A DNA stretch of 40,587 bases from an uncultured Prevotella sp. (GTDB taxonomy: Bacteria; Bacteroidota; Bacteroidia; Bacteroidales; Bacteroidaceae): contig NZ_URNN01000005.1 of the NCBI RefSeq assembly GCF_900549175.1, forward strand, positions 1-40,587, given 5' to 3'. Below, in pieces: positions 1-8,566 of the stretch. The position numbers and the translations under genes were made by a program. The stretch's first letter is position 1. Every line of letters starts with the position of its first letter. A model generated the notes under the pieces. The model was not told the origin of the DNA. It saw nothing but the letters and a program-made list of their open reading frames with translations, and ran no database searches.

Positions 1-306
<306 letters not shown>

Positions 307-392
307 TTTGTGCTGAATCTTCAGTTATGTGCCATGTGTTTTGTCCTCAGGGTTCTGTGTGTGATAGTCAATCTGATGAGCGTCACGCCATA

Positions 393-504
<112 letters not shown>

Positions 505-522
505 TTTCATTTATATCCGAAT

Positions 523-568
523 GTCTCCCCTGTTGGACGATGAGTCCGGCGGGGGAGACTTCTTTTTT
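523..568 (+). terminator. Intrinsic terminator of the rRNA operon
   Basis: GTCTCCCC (523-530) and GGGGAGAC (552-559) form a perfect 8-bp stem followed by TTCTTTTTT. It sits just after 5S and closes the rRNA transcription unit. Confidence 0.9.
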
Positions 569-612
569 AGTTAAGAGTTAAGAGTTAAGAATTAAGAGTT
601 AAGAATTAAGAG
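568..612 (+). repeat. Short AT-rich tandem repeat (TTAAGAG / TTAAGAA units)
   Basis: About six head-to-tail copies of a 7-8 base unit (AGTTAAG / AATTAAG) follow the rRNA terminator directly. Low-complexity tracts like this occur in Bacteroidales intergenic DNA. No coding or regulatory role is visible. Confidence 0.75.
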
Positions 613-620
613 GGAAGAAT

Positions 621-741
621 TTTTCGGAACACAGAGACACGGAGACACAGAGGACTTATTGAAACGCAAAGGCCGCAAAGGCGCAAAGAATAAAAGAAGT
701 GTTCCGAAAATAATCCTTTGCGCCTCAGCGCCTTTGCGTTT
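621..741. repeat. Two interlocked inverted repeats (A-B-A'-B' order)
   Basis: Arm A, TTTTCGGAACAC (621-632), is perfectly complementary to A', GTGTTCCGAAAA (699-710). Arm B (about 662-688, rich in CGCAAAGGCGCAAAG) is complementary to B' (about 716-741, CTTTGCGCC...CCTTTGCGTTT). The arms alternate instead of nesting, so the two stems would form a pseudoknot-like fold if transcribed. This is the main content of the gene-free stretch 506-909. Apart from the terminator, the AT repeat and a promoter at 827-834, I see nothing else there. Confidence 0.8.
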
Positions 742-826
742 GGATTTGGAAAGAATTGATAGTTGTAAACATAGAAGATGGTTATGTTTTTACGTTTAAA
801 TATTTTTTCATTTAGAATTATTTTTG

Positions 827-834
827 TACTTTTG
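827..834 (+). promoter_or_regulatory. Bacteroidetes-type -7 box for the SusD-like gene
   Basis: TACTTTTG matches TAnnTTTG exactly and lies about 75 bases before the start at 910. The expected -33 position is only T-rich, so the assignment rests mainly on the -7 box. Confidence 0.6.
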
Positions 835-909
835 CCTTGTAGTTTAATTGGCTGTCTTAATTTCCACCTTTTTTTGGGGTGTCAGGGAGCTGCTATTTAA
901 TCATAAATT

Positions 910-3126
910 ATGAAATATTATTATCTGTTCGTTGCCATTCTTTTGGCAGTTTCGTCTTGCAAGAGCGATGATGAAGCAAAAGAAGTATTCATTCCAGGTA
1001 CATATACAGTGTCGGGTAATGTTGAGAAAGGTCCGTTTGTCAGCGGAACCACCGTTACAATCCAGCCTTTGGATGACCGATTGGAGATGCTTGGAAGCAT
1101 GTATACTTCAACGATAGACAATTATTTGGGCCATTTCTCATTTGGGGCAAAACAGTTTGACACACCTTACGTTGAACTAACAGCCAACGGATATTTTTTT
1201 AATGAAGTTAAAGGTGAGTTTTCGTCAGGTCCACTGACATTGCGTGCTTTAGTCGACATAACAGACCGAAATACCGTTAATGTGAATCTGCTTACCCATC
1301 TTAAATACTATAGGGTGAAGAATCTTGTGGCAAAAGGAATGAGTTTTAAGGATGCCAACAATCAGGCTCAGACAGAACTTCTTACCGCTTTTGGTCTGCA
1401 AAGATTTGCCAAGACAGATGTGTCTGCGGTCACCATAACGGGGGAAAGTGAACAGTCTGGTGCACTGATGGCCGTTTCTTCGCTGTTGTTGATGGACAGG
1501 AATGAAGCAGAGTTGACGGAGTATCTTGCACGATTGGGCAAAGAGTTTGGTGAAAACGGTAAATTCTCTGATACATCCATCAGTCAGATTAATAATGATA
1601 AACTGACGTTAAGAGAACGAATGGATGGTATCCGAGAGAATATGTCCGACTATTTTGAACATCTTGGAGTGAATGTATATGTGATGGGGATTACTCCTTA
1701 TATCGACTGGGATAATGACGGCGTAGCCGGCAATGAAACTTTGGCAAGCGGCCAGAAAGTGGTTGCGGAACCATCGGAACTTATCGTACCTAACGACGGC
1801 GGCACATACACCATCACAATTATTTCGCCCATTCCTGTATATCTTGAGCCTCATTATACAGAATCGATTATAGGACCTGACATTGATACATACTTCAAGA
1901 ATCTTTATGAAACTTCGGATGGTGATGCAATTTCGATGGAGACCAGCCTTACTGGCAATAAGCTGACGATAAAGGTCGAACCGCTCAACTCGTCGACAAA
2001 GACAGCTGTTGTAAACCTCTACGACGGATTGGGAAATGTAGTATGCGGCATTACCGTAACCCAATCAGGCAACGGTACATCCTCCATCCCAAAGTTAGGA
2101 GATCACGGTAAAAAACTCGTCGCCGGTATTGCACAAGACTTTGCAAAGGCATTTTGTGAGATGAACATTGTTGAGCAATATTACAATTTTAACAAGGAGA
2201 GAAAACAGCTAAGTGATCATATCAGTCCATATAGTAACGTCGTTTATAATTTGTGGTCGGACTTTTATTCTGCAAACAGTTTTCTTCTTGCCTTCAAACG
2301 GGCCGATGCCGAACAGCTTGGAGTATATCAGGACTATTTCAATGTGTTCGGTGCCATTATTTATTATCACATGGTTGTGGCATGGGGTGATGTGCCTTAT
2401 ATAAATAGAATTATGGGAATAGACGAATATGTTGATGTCTGCCGCACGCCGCAGGCCACCATCTTCGCCGACCTGAAGGCCAATCTTGAGACGGCAATCA
2501 GCAATTTTGACGAGAAGAAGAACGTGTCGTTGGGAGGTGACATGAACGATTTCTTCTTCATCTCAAATGATGTGGCACGCATACTTCTTGCCGATATCTG
2601 CATGTACGAGGGCAATTATGGTAATGCCAAAGTATTGTTGGAGAAAGTCATCGGCAATGGTTTCTACTCGTTGGACGCATCCAATTACAATAAGATTGAG
2701 ACAATCGATGACTTGCTTGCCAACGGTAACAGTGGCGAAACTATACTCGCTTTTTATAATAACCGGAATGTCCGTAGCAACATCTCATTCACTGCGCCAC
2801 GTGTTGTGCCGTTGATGACCTATACGGACGTGATCCTTTCATACGCTGAATGTCTCTATAAAGACGGTAACGCAGCAGAGGCAGAAAGGCAATTAATGAA
2901 GGTCGCCGCAGCCAAAGGCATTGATGTGGAGGGCGGTGACGTATTGGATAAGATATGCGATGCACGACTGCAGTTGATGCTCTATACCAATACCAACTTC
3001 GCTTTCATGAAACGTAACGGATTTGCGACGTCGGTTTATGGTATAGAAGGCTACAGGGCGCTGCTCCCGATTCCTGCAAGTGAATTAAATGCCTATTCTA
3101 AAATAACGCAGAATCCCGGATATTGA
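910..3126 (+). CDS. SusD/RagB-like lipoprotein with N-terminal carboxypeptidase-like and BACON-type domains
   Basis: This is a 738-residue outer-membrane lipoprotein. Residues 1-16 are a type II signal peptide ending AVSSC, with Cys17 the lipidation site. The next residues, KSDDE, are acidic like the Bacteroidetes export signal that places lipoproteins on the cell surface. Residues about 30-280 resemble a family of Bacteroidales lipoproteins with VEKGPF and NLLTHL motifs. Residues about 285-395 (ending VTQSG) look like a BACON domain, often glycan- or mucin-associated. Residues about 400-738 contain the helical TPR-like SusD core (WGDVPYI, ARILLADI...GNYGNAKVLLEKVI). SusD proteins normally cap a TonB-dependent SusC transporter, but no SusC gene lies in this window. 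A role in binding extracellular ligands is inferred and the substrate is unknown. The gene has its own -7 box and appears monocistronic. Confidence 0.8.
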   Translation: MKYYYLFVAILLAVSSCKSDDEAKEVFIPGTYTVSGNVEKGPFVSGTTVTIQPLDDRLEMLGSMYTSTIDNYLGHFSFGAKQFDTPYVELTANGYFFNEVKGEFSSGPLTLRALVDITDRNTVNVNLLTHLKYYRVKNLVAKGMSFKDANNQAQTELLTAFGLQRFAKTDVSAVTITGESEQSGALMAVSSLLLMDRNEAELTEYLARLGKEFGENGKFSDTSISQINNDKLTLRERMDGIRENMSDYFEHLGVNVYVMGITPYIDWDNDGVAGNETLASGQKVVAEPSELIVPNDGGTYTITIISPIPVYLEPHYTESIIGPDIDTYFKNLYETSDGDAISMETSLTGNKLTIKVEPLNSSTKTAVVNLYDGLGNVVCGITVTQSGNGTSSIPKLGDHGKKLVAGIAQDFAKAFCEMNIVEQYYNFNKERKQLSDHISPYSNVVYNLWSDFYSANSFLLAFKRADAEQLGVYQDYFNVFGAIIYYHMVVAWGDVPYINRIMGIDEYVDVCRTPQATIFADLKANLETAISNFDEKKNVSLGGDMNDFFFISNDVARILLADICMYEGNYGNAKVLLEKVIGNGFYSLDASNYNKIETIDDLLANGNSGETILAFYNNRNVRSNISFTAPRVVPLMTYTDVILSYAECLYKDGNAAEAERQLMKVAAAKGIDVEGGDVLDKICDARLQLMLYTNTNFAFMKRNGFATSVYGIEGYRALLPIPASELNAYSKITQNPGY

Positions 3127-3165
3127 GACTTGGATTATCAACCATAACAATAACACTTTTATTTC

Positions 3166-3173
3166 TACGTTTG
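3166..3173 (+). promoter_or_regulatory. Candidate -7 box for the histidine kinase gene
   Basis: TACGTTTG matches TAnnTTTG and lies about 40 bases before the ATG at 3213. No clear -33 TTTG is present at 19-21 bases upstream. Confidence 0.45.
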
Positions 3174-3212
3174 TATTATACAAATTATAATTAAAAGGAG
3201 AGGCATAATATC

Positions 3213-4367
3213 ATGCAATGGACTGACAGGATAAGGCAGGTGAAGATTATGTTGGTGTTGGTGGCTGTGGTAATAGCTGTCACATCCTTGTTGGTTTCGC
3301 ATGTCCTTGTGCGCGATCTTTCAGACGAAGAACGTAACAAGATGGAGGTGTGGGCACAGGCATTGCGCGCCCTTAACAATGCCGATGAAAATACCGATGT
3401 CACCCTCGTGCTCAATGTGATACAAGGCAACAATACCATTCCGGTGATTGTGCTCGATCCGGGCGGTAATGTCATGGATTACCGTAACATAAAAATCAAT
3501 GCAGGCAATGCAGCGGACAGTATTGCCTATGTGGCGGAACTGGGACGTTCGCTGTTCCGTTCGGGCAAGTACATACGCATGGACATTGGTGACGGCAACG
3601 GTGACTATCAGTTTGTGTGTTATGACGAGTCGACAATGCTGAAGCGCCTTTCCTCATATCCCTATATACAGCTTGGCGTGGTGTTGATATTTGTTGTTGT
3701 AGCCATCTTTGCGCTGCTGTCGTCAAAGCGTGCCGAACAGAACAAGGTGTGGGTGGGCCTGTCGAAGGAAACGGCCCATCAGTTGGGCACGCCCATATCC
3801 AGTCTTATGGCTTGGGTGGAGATATTGAAGGAGAGTTATCCCGATGATACGTTGATACCGGAGTTGGATAAGGACGTGAAACGCCTTGAGCGTATCGCCG
3901 AACGTTTCTCGAAGATAGGTTCGTTGCCGGAGGCTTCCGAGTGCAGTATGAATGAAATTCTGGGGCATGTCATCGATTATATGGACCGCCGCACATCATC
4001 GAAAGTGGAGATTGTGCGTGATTTTCCCGACCACGACGTCATGGTGAGCATGAATGCGTCGCTTTTTGAGTGGGTGGTGGAGAATCTCTGCAAGAATGCC
4101 GTCGATGCCATGGAGGGGCATGGCTGCATCGTGCTGACACTCTTTCAGGAAGGTGGAAAGACTGTTGTGGAGGTCAGTGACAACGGCAAAGGTATACGCC
4201 GCAAAGACATAAAGAACGTTTTCAAGCCTGGTTTCACGACGAAGAAGCGCGGTTGGGGGCTCGGTCTGTCGCTTGCCAAGCGCATTGTTGAGGAATATCA
4301 TCATGGCCGTATTTTTGTGAAAACCTCCGAGGTGGGCAAGGGAACAACATTCCGGGTTGAGCTATGA
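3213..4367 (+). CDS. Membrane sensor histidine kinase (orphan)
   Basis: The 384-residue protein has a transmembrane segment at about 11-32, a periplasmic sensor loop of about 120 residues, and a second membrane helix at about 151-172. A cytoplasmic kinase core follows. The H-box is AHQLGTP with phosphoacceptor His189. The N-box is NLCKNAVDAM, and the G1 and G2 boxes are DNGKGI and GWGLGLSLAKRIVEEY. There is no HAMP or receiver domain and no response regulator next door, so its partner is elsewhere. The start is supported by an AAAGGAG ribosome-binding site, unusual in this group. It lies 129 bases before an ECF sigma gene on the same strand. Joint function with that gene is only suggested by position, and the sensed signal is unknown. 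Confidence 0.9.
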   Translation: MQWTDRIRQVKIMLVLVAVVIAVTSLLVSHVLVRDLSDEERNKMEVWAQALRALNNADENTDVTLVLNVIQGNNTIPVIVLDPGGNVMDYRNIKINAGNAADSIAYVAELGRSLFRSGKYIRMDIGDGNGDYQFVCYDESTMLKRLSSYPYIQLGVVLIFVVVAIFALLSSKRAEQNKVWVGLSKETAHQLGTPISSLMAWVEILKESYPDDTLIPELDKDVKRLERIAERFSKIGSLPEASECSMNEILGHVIDYMDRRTSSKVEIVRDFPDHDVMVSMNASLFEWVVENLCKNAVDAMEGHGCIVLTLFQEGGKTVVEVSDNGKGIRRKDIKNVFKPGFTTKKRGWGLGLSLAKRIVEEYHHGRIFVKTSEVGKGTTFRVEL

Positions 4368-4419
4368 AGCTGGATGCCCGTATGTACTGTCGTGCTTAAA
4401 AAGTGTTAACGCCCGTTTG

Positions 4420-4468
4420 CATTTCTGTATCTGTTGTGTATTCTTATTGTAGACAGCATACAGAAATG
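4420..4468. promoter_or_regulatory. Inverted repeat upstream of the ECF sigma gene
   Basis: CATTTCTGTATCTGT (4420-4434) pairs with ACAG-C-ATACAGAAATG (4453-4468): 15 base pairs with one bulged C and an 18-base loop. It lies 29-77 bases before the sigma factor ATG at 4497, with a TTTG at 4416-4419. It could be an operator for autoregulation or a structured 5' leader. No canonical -7 box was found here. Confidence 0.45.
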
Positions 4469-4496
4469 TTGTTGTGTTAATGCAGAGCAATCGTAA

Positions 4497-4991
4497 ATGG
4501 AAGATAAGGAATTTGAACGGATGGCCGGAGTGCTGCGTAGCAGACTCGTCTTGTATGTGCGGCGTTTCGACATTGGGGCTGATGATGCCGAAGATACGGC
4601 CCAGGATGTGATTCTGCGTCTGTGGCAGCTGCGCGCAGAACTTGACACTGCCCGTCCGCTTGAGCCTCTCGCCTTCACCATAGCCCGCCGGTTGGTGTTT
4701 AATGCTTTCAGGCATAAGCATGTGAAATTGCCCGATTCTATTATGCAGGTTGTCGATGACAGAACGCCGGGGCCTCAGGAACAACTTGAAAACACAGACA
4801 ACGAAGAGTGGCTTGACGAACGTTTGAAGTCGCTTCCCGAAACATGGCAGGCCATATTGTATATGCGTCAGGTGGAGCGGCGCAGTTCCAATGAGATAGC
4901 ATCGTTGCTCGGCATAAAGGAGACGTCTGTGCGGACGTTGCTTGCCAGAGCCAGAAAGCGCCTGTTTGACGAATTGCAGAAGTTTGAATAA
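4497..4991 (+). CDS. ECF-type RNA polymerase sigma factor
   Basis: At 164 residues this is a typical group 4 (ECF) sigma factor. Region 2 (about residues 8-70) contains DAEDTAQDVILRLW, the conserved helix that binds core polymerase and the -10 element. Region 4 (about 105-160) contains LPETWQAILYMRQVE and a helix-turn-helix, SSNEIASLLGIKETSVRTLLARARKRL, that reads the -35 element (quoted in parts: SSNEIASLLGI, KETSVRTLLARA). There is no region 1 or 3. The next gene starts 14 bases downstream and encodes a single-pass membrane protein, the usual place for an anti-sigma factor. An inverted repeat upstream may serve autoregulation. The regulon cannot be inferred from the sequence. Confidence 0.92.
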   Translation: MEDKEFERMAGVLRSRLVLYVRRFDIGADDAEDTAQDVILRLWQLRAELDTARPLEPLAFTIARRLVFNAFRHKHVKLPDSIMQVVDDRTPGPQEQLENTDNEEWLDERLKSLPETWQAILYMRQVERRSSNEIASLLGIKETSVRTLLARARKRLFDELQKFE

Positions 4992-5005
4992 ACTCAGATA
5001 GAGAT

Positions 5006-5704
5006 ATGAAGAAGCAGATATCAGAGCAAGACATAAGCCGGTTGATAAGCCGGTTCATGGACGGAGACACCACTTTGGCCGAGGAGCGGCTACTGGCCGA
5101 CTACTTCCGTACGGCCCGCCATATACCGTCACGGTGGCAGACGTACAGGCAGATGTTCGCCTGCTTCGACAGCGGGACGGTTTGTCCGCAAAAGCCTGAA
5201 AGCACGTTTACGGTCTGTCTCCGCAGATATCGTTTTGCCGTGGCGGCGGTGGCACTGCTCGTTGTAATAATCGTGCCGTTGGCCATGTTCTACCGCAGCG
5301 CAGACCCTCGTCCGGCATCCGGCAGTGCCCCGCGTCCGGTTTCTGCAACCATACTTGCACAAGAGCCTGTTCCAGTGCATAAACCTATTATGGACACCGG
5401 CAGACAAGCACCGGCGGACAAAATGACCGCCTCACCGGCTGTCTCCGTCACCACCCGCCAGCGAATATCACGACATCCGTCTTCGGCACCGGCCGTCACA
5501 GATGGTGTACAGACGCAGGAAGAACGGCCGTCTGCAGCAGACATAACAGAGATGATGGCAAAGGCCGAACTTGCCGACTATAATAAAATGGTGGAATCGG
5601 AATATAATGAGCGTCGCGAGCAAGGGGAGTGCTGCATGCTTGTGGAAGACATTGACGGTTATTATGAAGTGAAGGAATGTACTCCGGATATGGTCATGTT
5701 GTAG
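5006..5704 (+). CDS. Single-pass membrane protein, probable anti-sigma factor
   Basis: The 232-residue protein has an N-terminal cytoplasmic part of about 72 residues (DISRLISRFMDGDTTLAEE...LLADYF, similar to the short helical start of Bacteroidetes anti-sigma proteins). A membrane helix follows at about 74-94, and then a Pro/Ala/Ser/Thr-rich periplasmic region. The last 50 residues are more ordered and include a CC pair (GECCMLVEDIDGYYEVKEC). It follows the ECF sigma gene by 14 bases, so the two are surely co-transcribed, and an anti-sigma role is inferred from that. No zinc HxxxCxxC anti-sigma motif is seen. The low-complexity linker suggests a stalk reaching across the periplasm. Confidence 0.7.
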   Translation: MKKQISEQDISRLISRFMDGDTTLAEERLLADYFRTARHIPSRWQTYRQMFACFDSGTVCPQKPESTFTVCLRRYRFAVAAVALLVVIIVPLAMFYRSADPRPASGSAPRPVSATILAQEPVPVHKPIMDTGRQAPADKMTASPAVSVTTRQRISRHPSSAPAVTDGVQTQEERPSAADITEMMAKAELADYNKMVESEYNERREQGECCMLVEDIDGYYEVKECTPDMVML

Positions 5705-5764
5705 TTTGCAGACACTCTCACGTTTAAATCAGTCAAATATCTAAACCAAATAACAATGAGTATT

Positions 5765-6574
5765 ATGAAAAAATCAGTAATCGTTGCCCTTGTCATGGCC
5801 GGCATGGCTGCGGCTCCGGCGTATTCACAGGAACACATCAGGAAGGCGTATGAGACTGTGTTGAAGATGAACAGTTTCGTGGTGTCTGAAGACCATGTCA
5901 ATGGGGATGTCAAAAAGTCGGGAGCGCCGGTGTCGCATACGGATGTGTATTACATGAAGTTCCCGTCAGACGAAAAGGAGACAGCCCGGGAGGTTATCGG
6001 TACGCTTCGGGATGCTTTCGGCAAGGATCGTGCAGCCGCCACACGCGAGTTCTCACATTCGCCAAAGATAAGTATGGTTCCGCCAAAGATGATGAAGATA
6101 GGCTCTACGGCTTTGGAAGTCATTCTCGGGCAGAATCCTGAAACAGATTACCAGTTGGGGATATTCCCGGAGGAGGGCGACACCACAGGTACCCGTCGCC
6201 GGGTATATGCCATTGAGTGGCTCGCGAAGGATGACGGAAGCACGGAGTTGAGACTTGTGTCTGACATCGGCCCCAATCCGCAAATAAAAAAGACCGGAGA
6301 GTGTGGAATTGACGATGCTGTAAAATGGTTGAGAAGGTTCCGTTGGCAAATCACTATGGTATTTGAAAACATGAAGAGTATTAATAGTGGTAAAGATACA
6401 AATATCCCGTCAAGTTTGTATGAGCTGTGCGGCAAATGCCCCATCACAGACGAGGATGAACGCAGGAAATACGCAGACGAAGTGCGTAAACTCGCTGAAA
6501 ATGTTACGGTGACATTGGATAAGGAAATATTGCTCAGGGCAGCCGGATTTCTTGATAAGAAAGGTGGGGAATGA
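5765..6574 (+). CDS. Exported protein of unknown function in the ECF sigma operon
   Basis: I do not recognise this protein with confidence. The start at 5765 (MKKSVIVALVMAGMAAAPAYSQ) gives a clean signal peptide of about 22 residues and a mature protein of about 247. An ATG three codons upstream, at 5756, is possible. There are no further membrane helices. The C-terminal half (about 195-269) is charged and helical. Composition matches its neighbours. It lies about 60 bases after the anti-sigma gene with no promoter seen between them, so it probably belongs to the same operon and acts in the periplasm, perhaps as a sensor or target of the sigma system. This is inference only. Confidence 0.65.
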   Translation: MKKSVIVALVMAGMAAAPAYSQEHIRKAYETVLKMNSFVVSEDHVNGDVKKSGAPVSHTDVYYMKFPSDEKETAREVIGTLRDAFGKDRAAATREFSHSPKISMVPPKMMKIGSTALEVILGQNPETDYQLGIFPEEGDTTGTRRRVYAIEWLAKDDGSTELRLVSDIGPNPQIKKTGECGIDDAVKWLRRFRWQITMVFENMKSINSGKDTNIPSSLYELCGKCPITDEDERRKYADEVRKLAENVTVTLDKEILLRAAGFLDKKGGE

Positions 6575-6677
6575 AAGGTCATTTGCCCTCATGTGACTGT
6601 ATAACACTCACAATGAGAGCATTTTGTTCTCTTTTGACTCTCTTTTGTACTGTGTAAGGCCAAAAAAACGCCATTAG

Positions 6678-6710
6678 TTTGGCTTATATAAAAAATAATT
6701 CGTAACTTTG
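6678..6710 (+). promoter_or_regulatory. Consensus promoter of the DUF177-rpmF-fabH operon
   Basis: TTTG at 6678-6681 and TAACTTTG at 6703-6710 are separated by 21 bases, matching both Bacteroidetes boxes. Transcription should start near 6716-6718, within a few bases of the ATG at 6720. That implies an almost leaderless mRNA. Confidence 0.85.
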
Positions 6711-6719
6711 CACCCCGAA

Positions 6720-7253
6720 ATGTGTAGTTTAGAGTCTTTAAAGATAGATTTGAAGGGACTGAATGACGGCACCAACCGGTTGAGCTTCAGTCTTGACAAC
6801 GCCTACTTCGAGGCCATTGATGCTCCGGAAGTGAGGCGCGGTCATGCCGACGTGGCGTTGACGATACAGCGTACGGCAGAACGCTACTTCGACCTGCACT
6901 TTCACATCACCGGCGAAGTCACCGTGCAGTGCGACCGATGTCTTGACGACATGCCGCAACCCATTGATGCCGAACAGACACTGGTGGTGAAGTTTGGCGA
7001 GGAATATTCCGAAGAAGATGACCTCGTAGTCGTGCCCGAGGACGATGGCGTTCTGGACACGGCATGGTTCATATACGAATTCATTGTGCTCAACATACCT
7101 ATCAAGCACGTGCATGCACCTGGAAAATGTAACCGTGCGATGATACAGATGCTCGAAGAGCATTCAGCTGCCCGAAGCAGTGATGGGGTGGAGGGACATG
7201 ACATAGACCCGCGTTGGAGCGGGCTGCTTAAGATTAAGGACTTAAAAGAATAA
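6720..7253 (+). CDS. DUF177 (YceD-family) protein
   Basis: This is a 177-residue soluble protein. The family is found next to rpmF in most bacteria and is linked to 23S rRNA or ribosome metabolism. The diagnostic core VQCDRCLDDM (about residues 68-77) is present. An upstream TTG in the same frame at 6708 lies inside the -7 box, so the ATG at 6720 (MCSLESLKIDLKGL) is the only sensible start, and it falls almost at the predicted transcription start. The family start LKIDLKGL agrees with this. The gene is followed 15 bases later by rpmF, the standard arrangement. Confidence 0.9.
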   Translation: MCSLESLKIDLKGLNDGTNRLSFSLDNAYFEAIDAPEVRRGHADVALTIQRTAERYFDLHFHITGEVTVQCDRCLDDMPQPIDAEQTLVVKFGEEYSEEDDLVVVPEDDGVLDTAWFIYEFIVLNIPIKHVHAPGKCNRAMIQMLEEHSAARSSDGVEGHDIDPRWSGLLKIKDLKE

Positions 7254-7268
7254 AAACAAAAAAGAATT

Positions 7269-7457
7269 ATGGCACATCCTAAAAGAAGACAGTCGAAGAC
7301 TCGTACACTCAAAAGAAGAACCCATGACAAGGCAGTAGCCCCCACATTGGCAGTATGCTCAAACTGCGGCTCTTACTATGTATATCACACAGTATGCCCG
7401 ACCTGTGGTTACTACAGGGGTAAAATTGCTATCGTAAAGGAAGAAGTGGCTGAATAA
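7269..7457 (+). CDS. rpmF: 50S ribosomal protein L32
   Basis: The 62-residue small ribosomal protein begins with the conserved MAHPKRRQSKTR. It has two cysteine pairs, C30-x2-C33 and C43-x2-C46, forming the zinc-binding version of L32. It is part of the large subunit near the peptidyl-transferase region. It lies between DUF177 and fabH, the classic order. Its stop codon TAA overlaps the fabH start by one base (TAATG), which suggests translational coupling. Confidence 0.98.
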   Translation: MAHPKRRQSKTRTLKRRTHDKAVAPTLAVCSNCGSYYVYHTVCPTCGYYRGKIAIVKEEVAE

Positions 7458-8473
7458 TGGAGAAGATCAACGCGATAATCACCGGTATCGGCGGCTACGT
7501 TCCCGATTACGTCCTCAACAACGAGGAGCTTTCGAGGATGGTAGATACCAACGACGAGTGGATTATGACGCGTGTCGGCATCAAGGAACGTCGTATTCTG
7601 ACAGAAGAAGGTCTTGGCACATCGTATATGGCGCGCAAGGCTGCAAAGCAGTTGCTCCAGAAGACAGGTGTAGACCCTGATACTATCGACGCACTTATCG
7701 TCACCACCTCTACTGCAGATTACAAGTTCCCGTCAACGGCTTCTATCGTACTTGGCAAGCTGGGCTTGAAAAACGCCTATGCGTTTGACATGTGGGCAGC
7801 CTGCTGCGGATTCCTCTACACGCTTGATACGGCAGCCACCATGATTGAGAGCGGCCGCTATAAGAAGATAATCGTTATCGGTGCCGACAAGATGTCGTCG
7901 GTGGTAGACTATAAGGACCGCAGCACTTGCGCACTCTTCGGTGACGGAGCGGCTGCCGTTCTTGTGGAAGGTACCACCGAGCCCGGTCTTGGTTTGCGCG
8001 ACACCTATTTCCGTACAGATGGCAAGGGTCTGCCGTTCCTTCATCTGAAGGCCGGTGGCTCTGTATGTCCTCCGTCATATTTCACAGTAGACCACCGTCT
8101 GCACTACCTTTATCAGGAGGGCCGCACGGTGTTCCGCTATGCCGTGACGAACATGAGCAACGACTGCGTGCTCATAGCCGAGCGCAACGGTCTGAACAAG
8201 GACAATATCGCTTTCGTGGTGCCCCATCAGGCCAACATGCGCATCATCGAGGCCGTGGCCAAGCGTCTTGACCTGCCGATGGATCACGTGATGGTAAACA
8301 TCGAGCACTTCGGAAACACCAGTGCCGCCACCATTCCGCTGGCACTTTGGGAGAACGAGAGCCGCCTGAAGAAAGGTGACAATCTTATATTCACAGCTTT
8401 CGGAGCCGGATTCGTACATGGCGCATCCTATTACAAGTGGGCGTATGACGGTTCGGGCGCAGCGGCGAAATAA
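7457..8473 (+). CDS. fabH: 3-oxoacyl-ACP synthase III (KASIII)
   Basis: The 338-residue enzyme starts fatty-acid chains by condensing an acyl-CoA (usually acetyl- or branched acyl-CoA) with malonyl-ACP. The thiolase-fold catalytic triad is intact: Cys116 in WAACCGF, His257 in VPHQAN and Asn287 in HFGNTSAA. A C-terminal GAGFVHGA loop is also present. The start overlaps the rpmF stop by one base, so the two are translated together. Length matches the family. A strong terminator at 8503-8540 ends the operon. Confidence 0.97.
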   Translation: MEKINAIITGIGGYVPDYVLNNEELSRMVDTNDEWIMTRVGIKERRILTEEGLGTSYMARKAAKQLLQKTGVDPDTIDALIVTTSTADYKFPSTASIVLGKLGLKNAYAFDMWAACCGFLYTLDTAATMIESGRYKKIIVIGADKMSSVVDYKDRSTCALFGDGAAAVLVEGTTEPGLGLRDTYFRTDGKGLPFLHLKAGGSVCPPSYFTVDHRLHYLYQEGRTVFRYAVTNMSNDCVLIAERNGLNKDNIAFVVPHQANMRIIEAVAKRLDLPMDHVMVNIEHFGNTSAATIPLALWENESRLKKGDNLIFTAFGAGFVHGASYYKWAYDGSGAAAK

Positions 8474-8502
8474 ATGACAGTTAAATCATACACAATACAA
8501 AG

Positions 8503-8540
8503 AAACGCATCCTAACATTATGATTAAGGTGCGTTTTTTT
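8503..8540 (+). terminator. Intrinsic terminator after fabH
   Basis: AAACGCATCC (8503-8512) pairs with GGTGCGTTT (8528-8536), with one G-U pair, and runs into a T tract (8534-8540). It separates the fabH operon from era. Confidence 0.85.
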
Positions 8541-8566
8541 GTCAATTAAACCAAAGATACAGTTTT

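Noticed and set aside
6708..6719. TTG start of the DUF177 gene
   Set aside because: The TTG is part of the -7 box.
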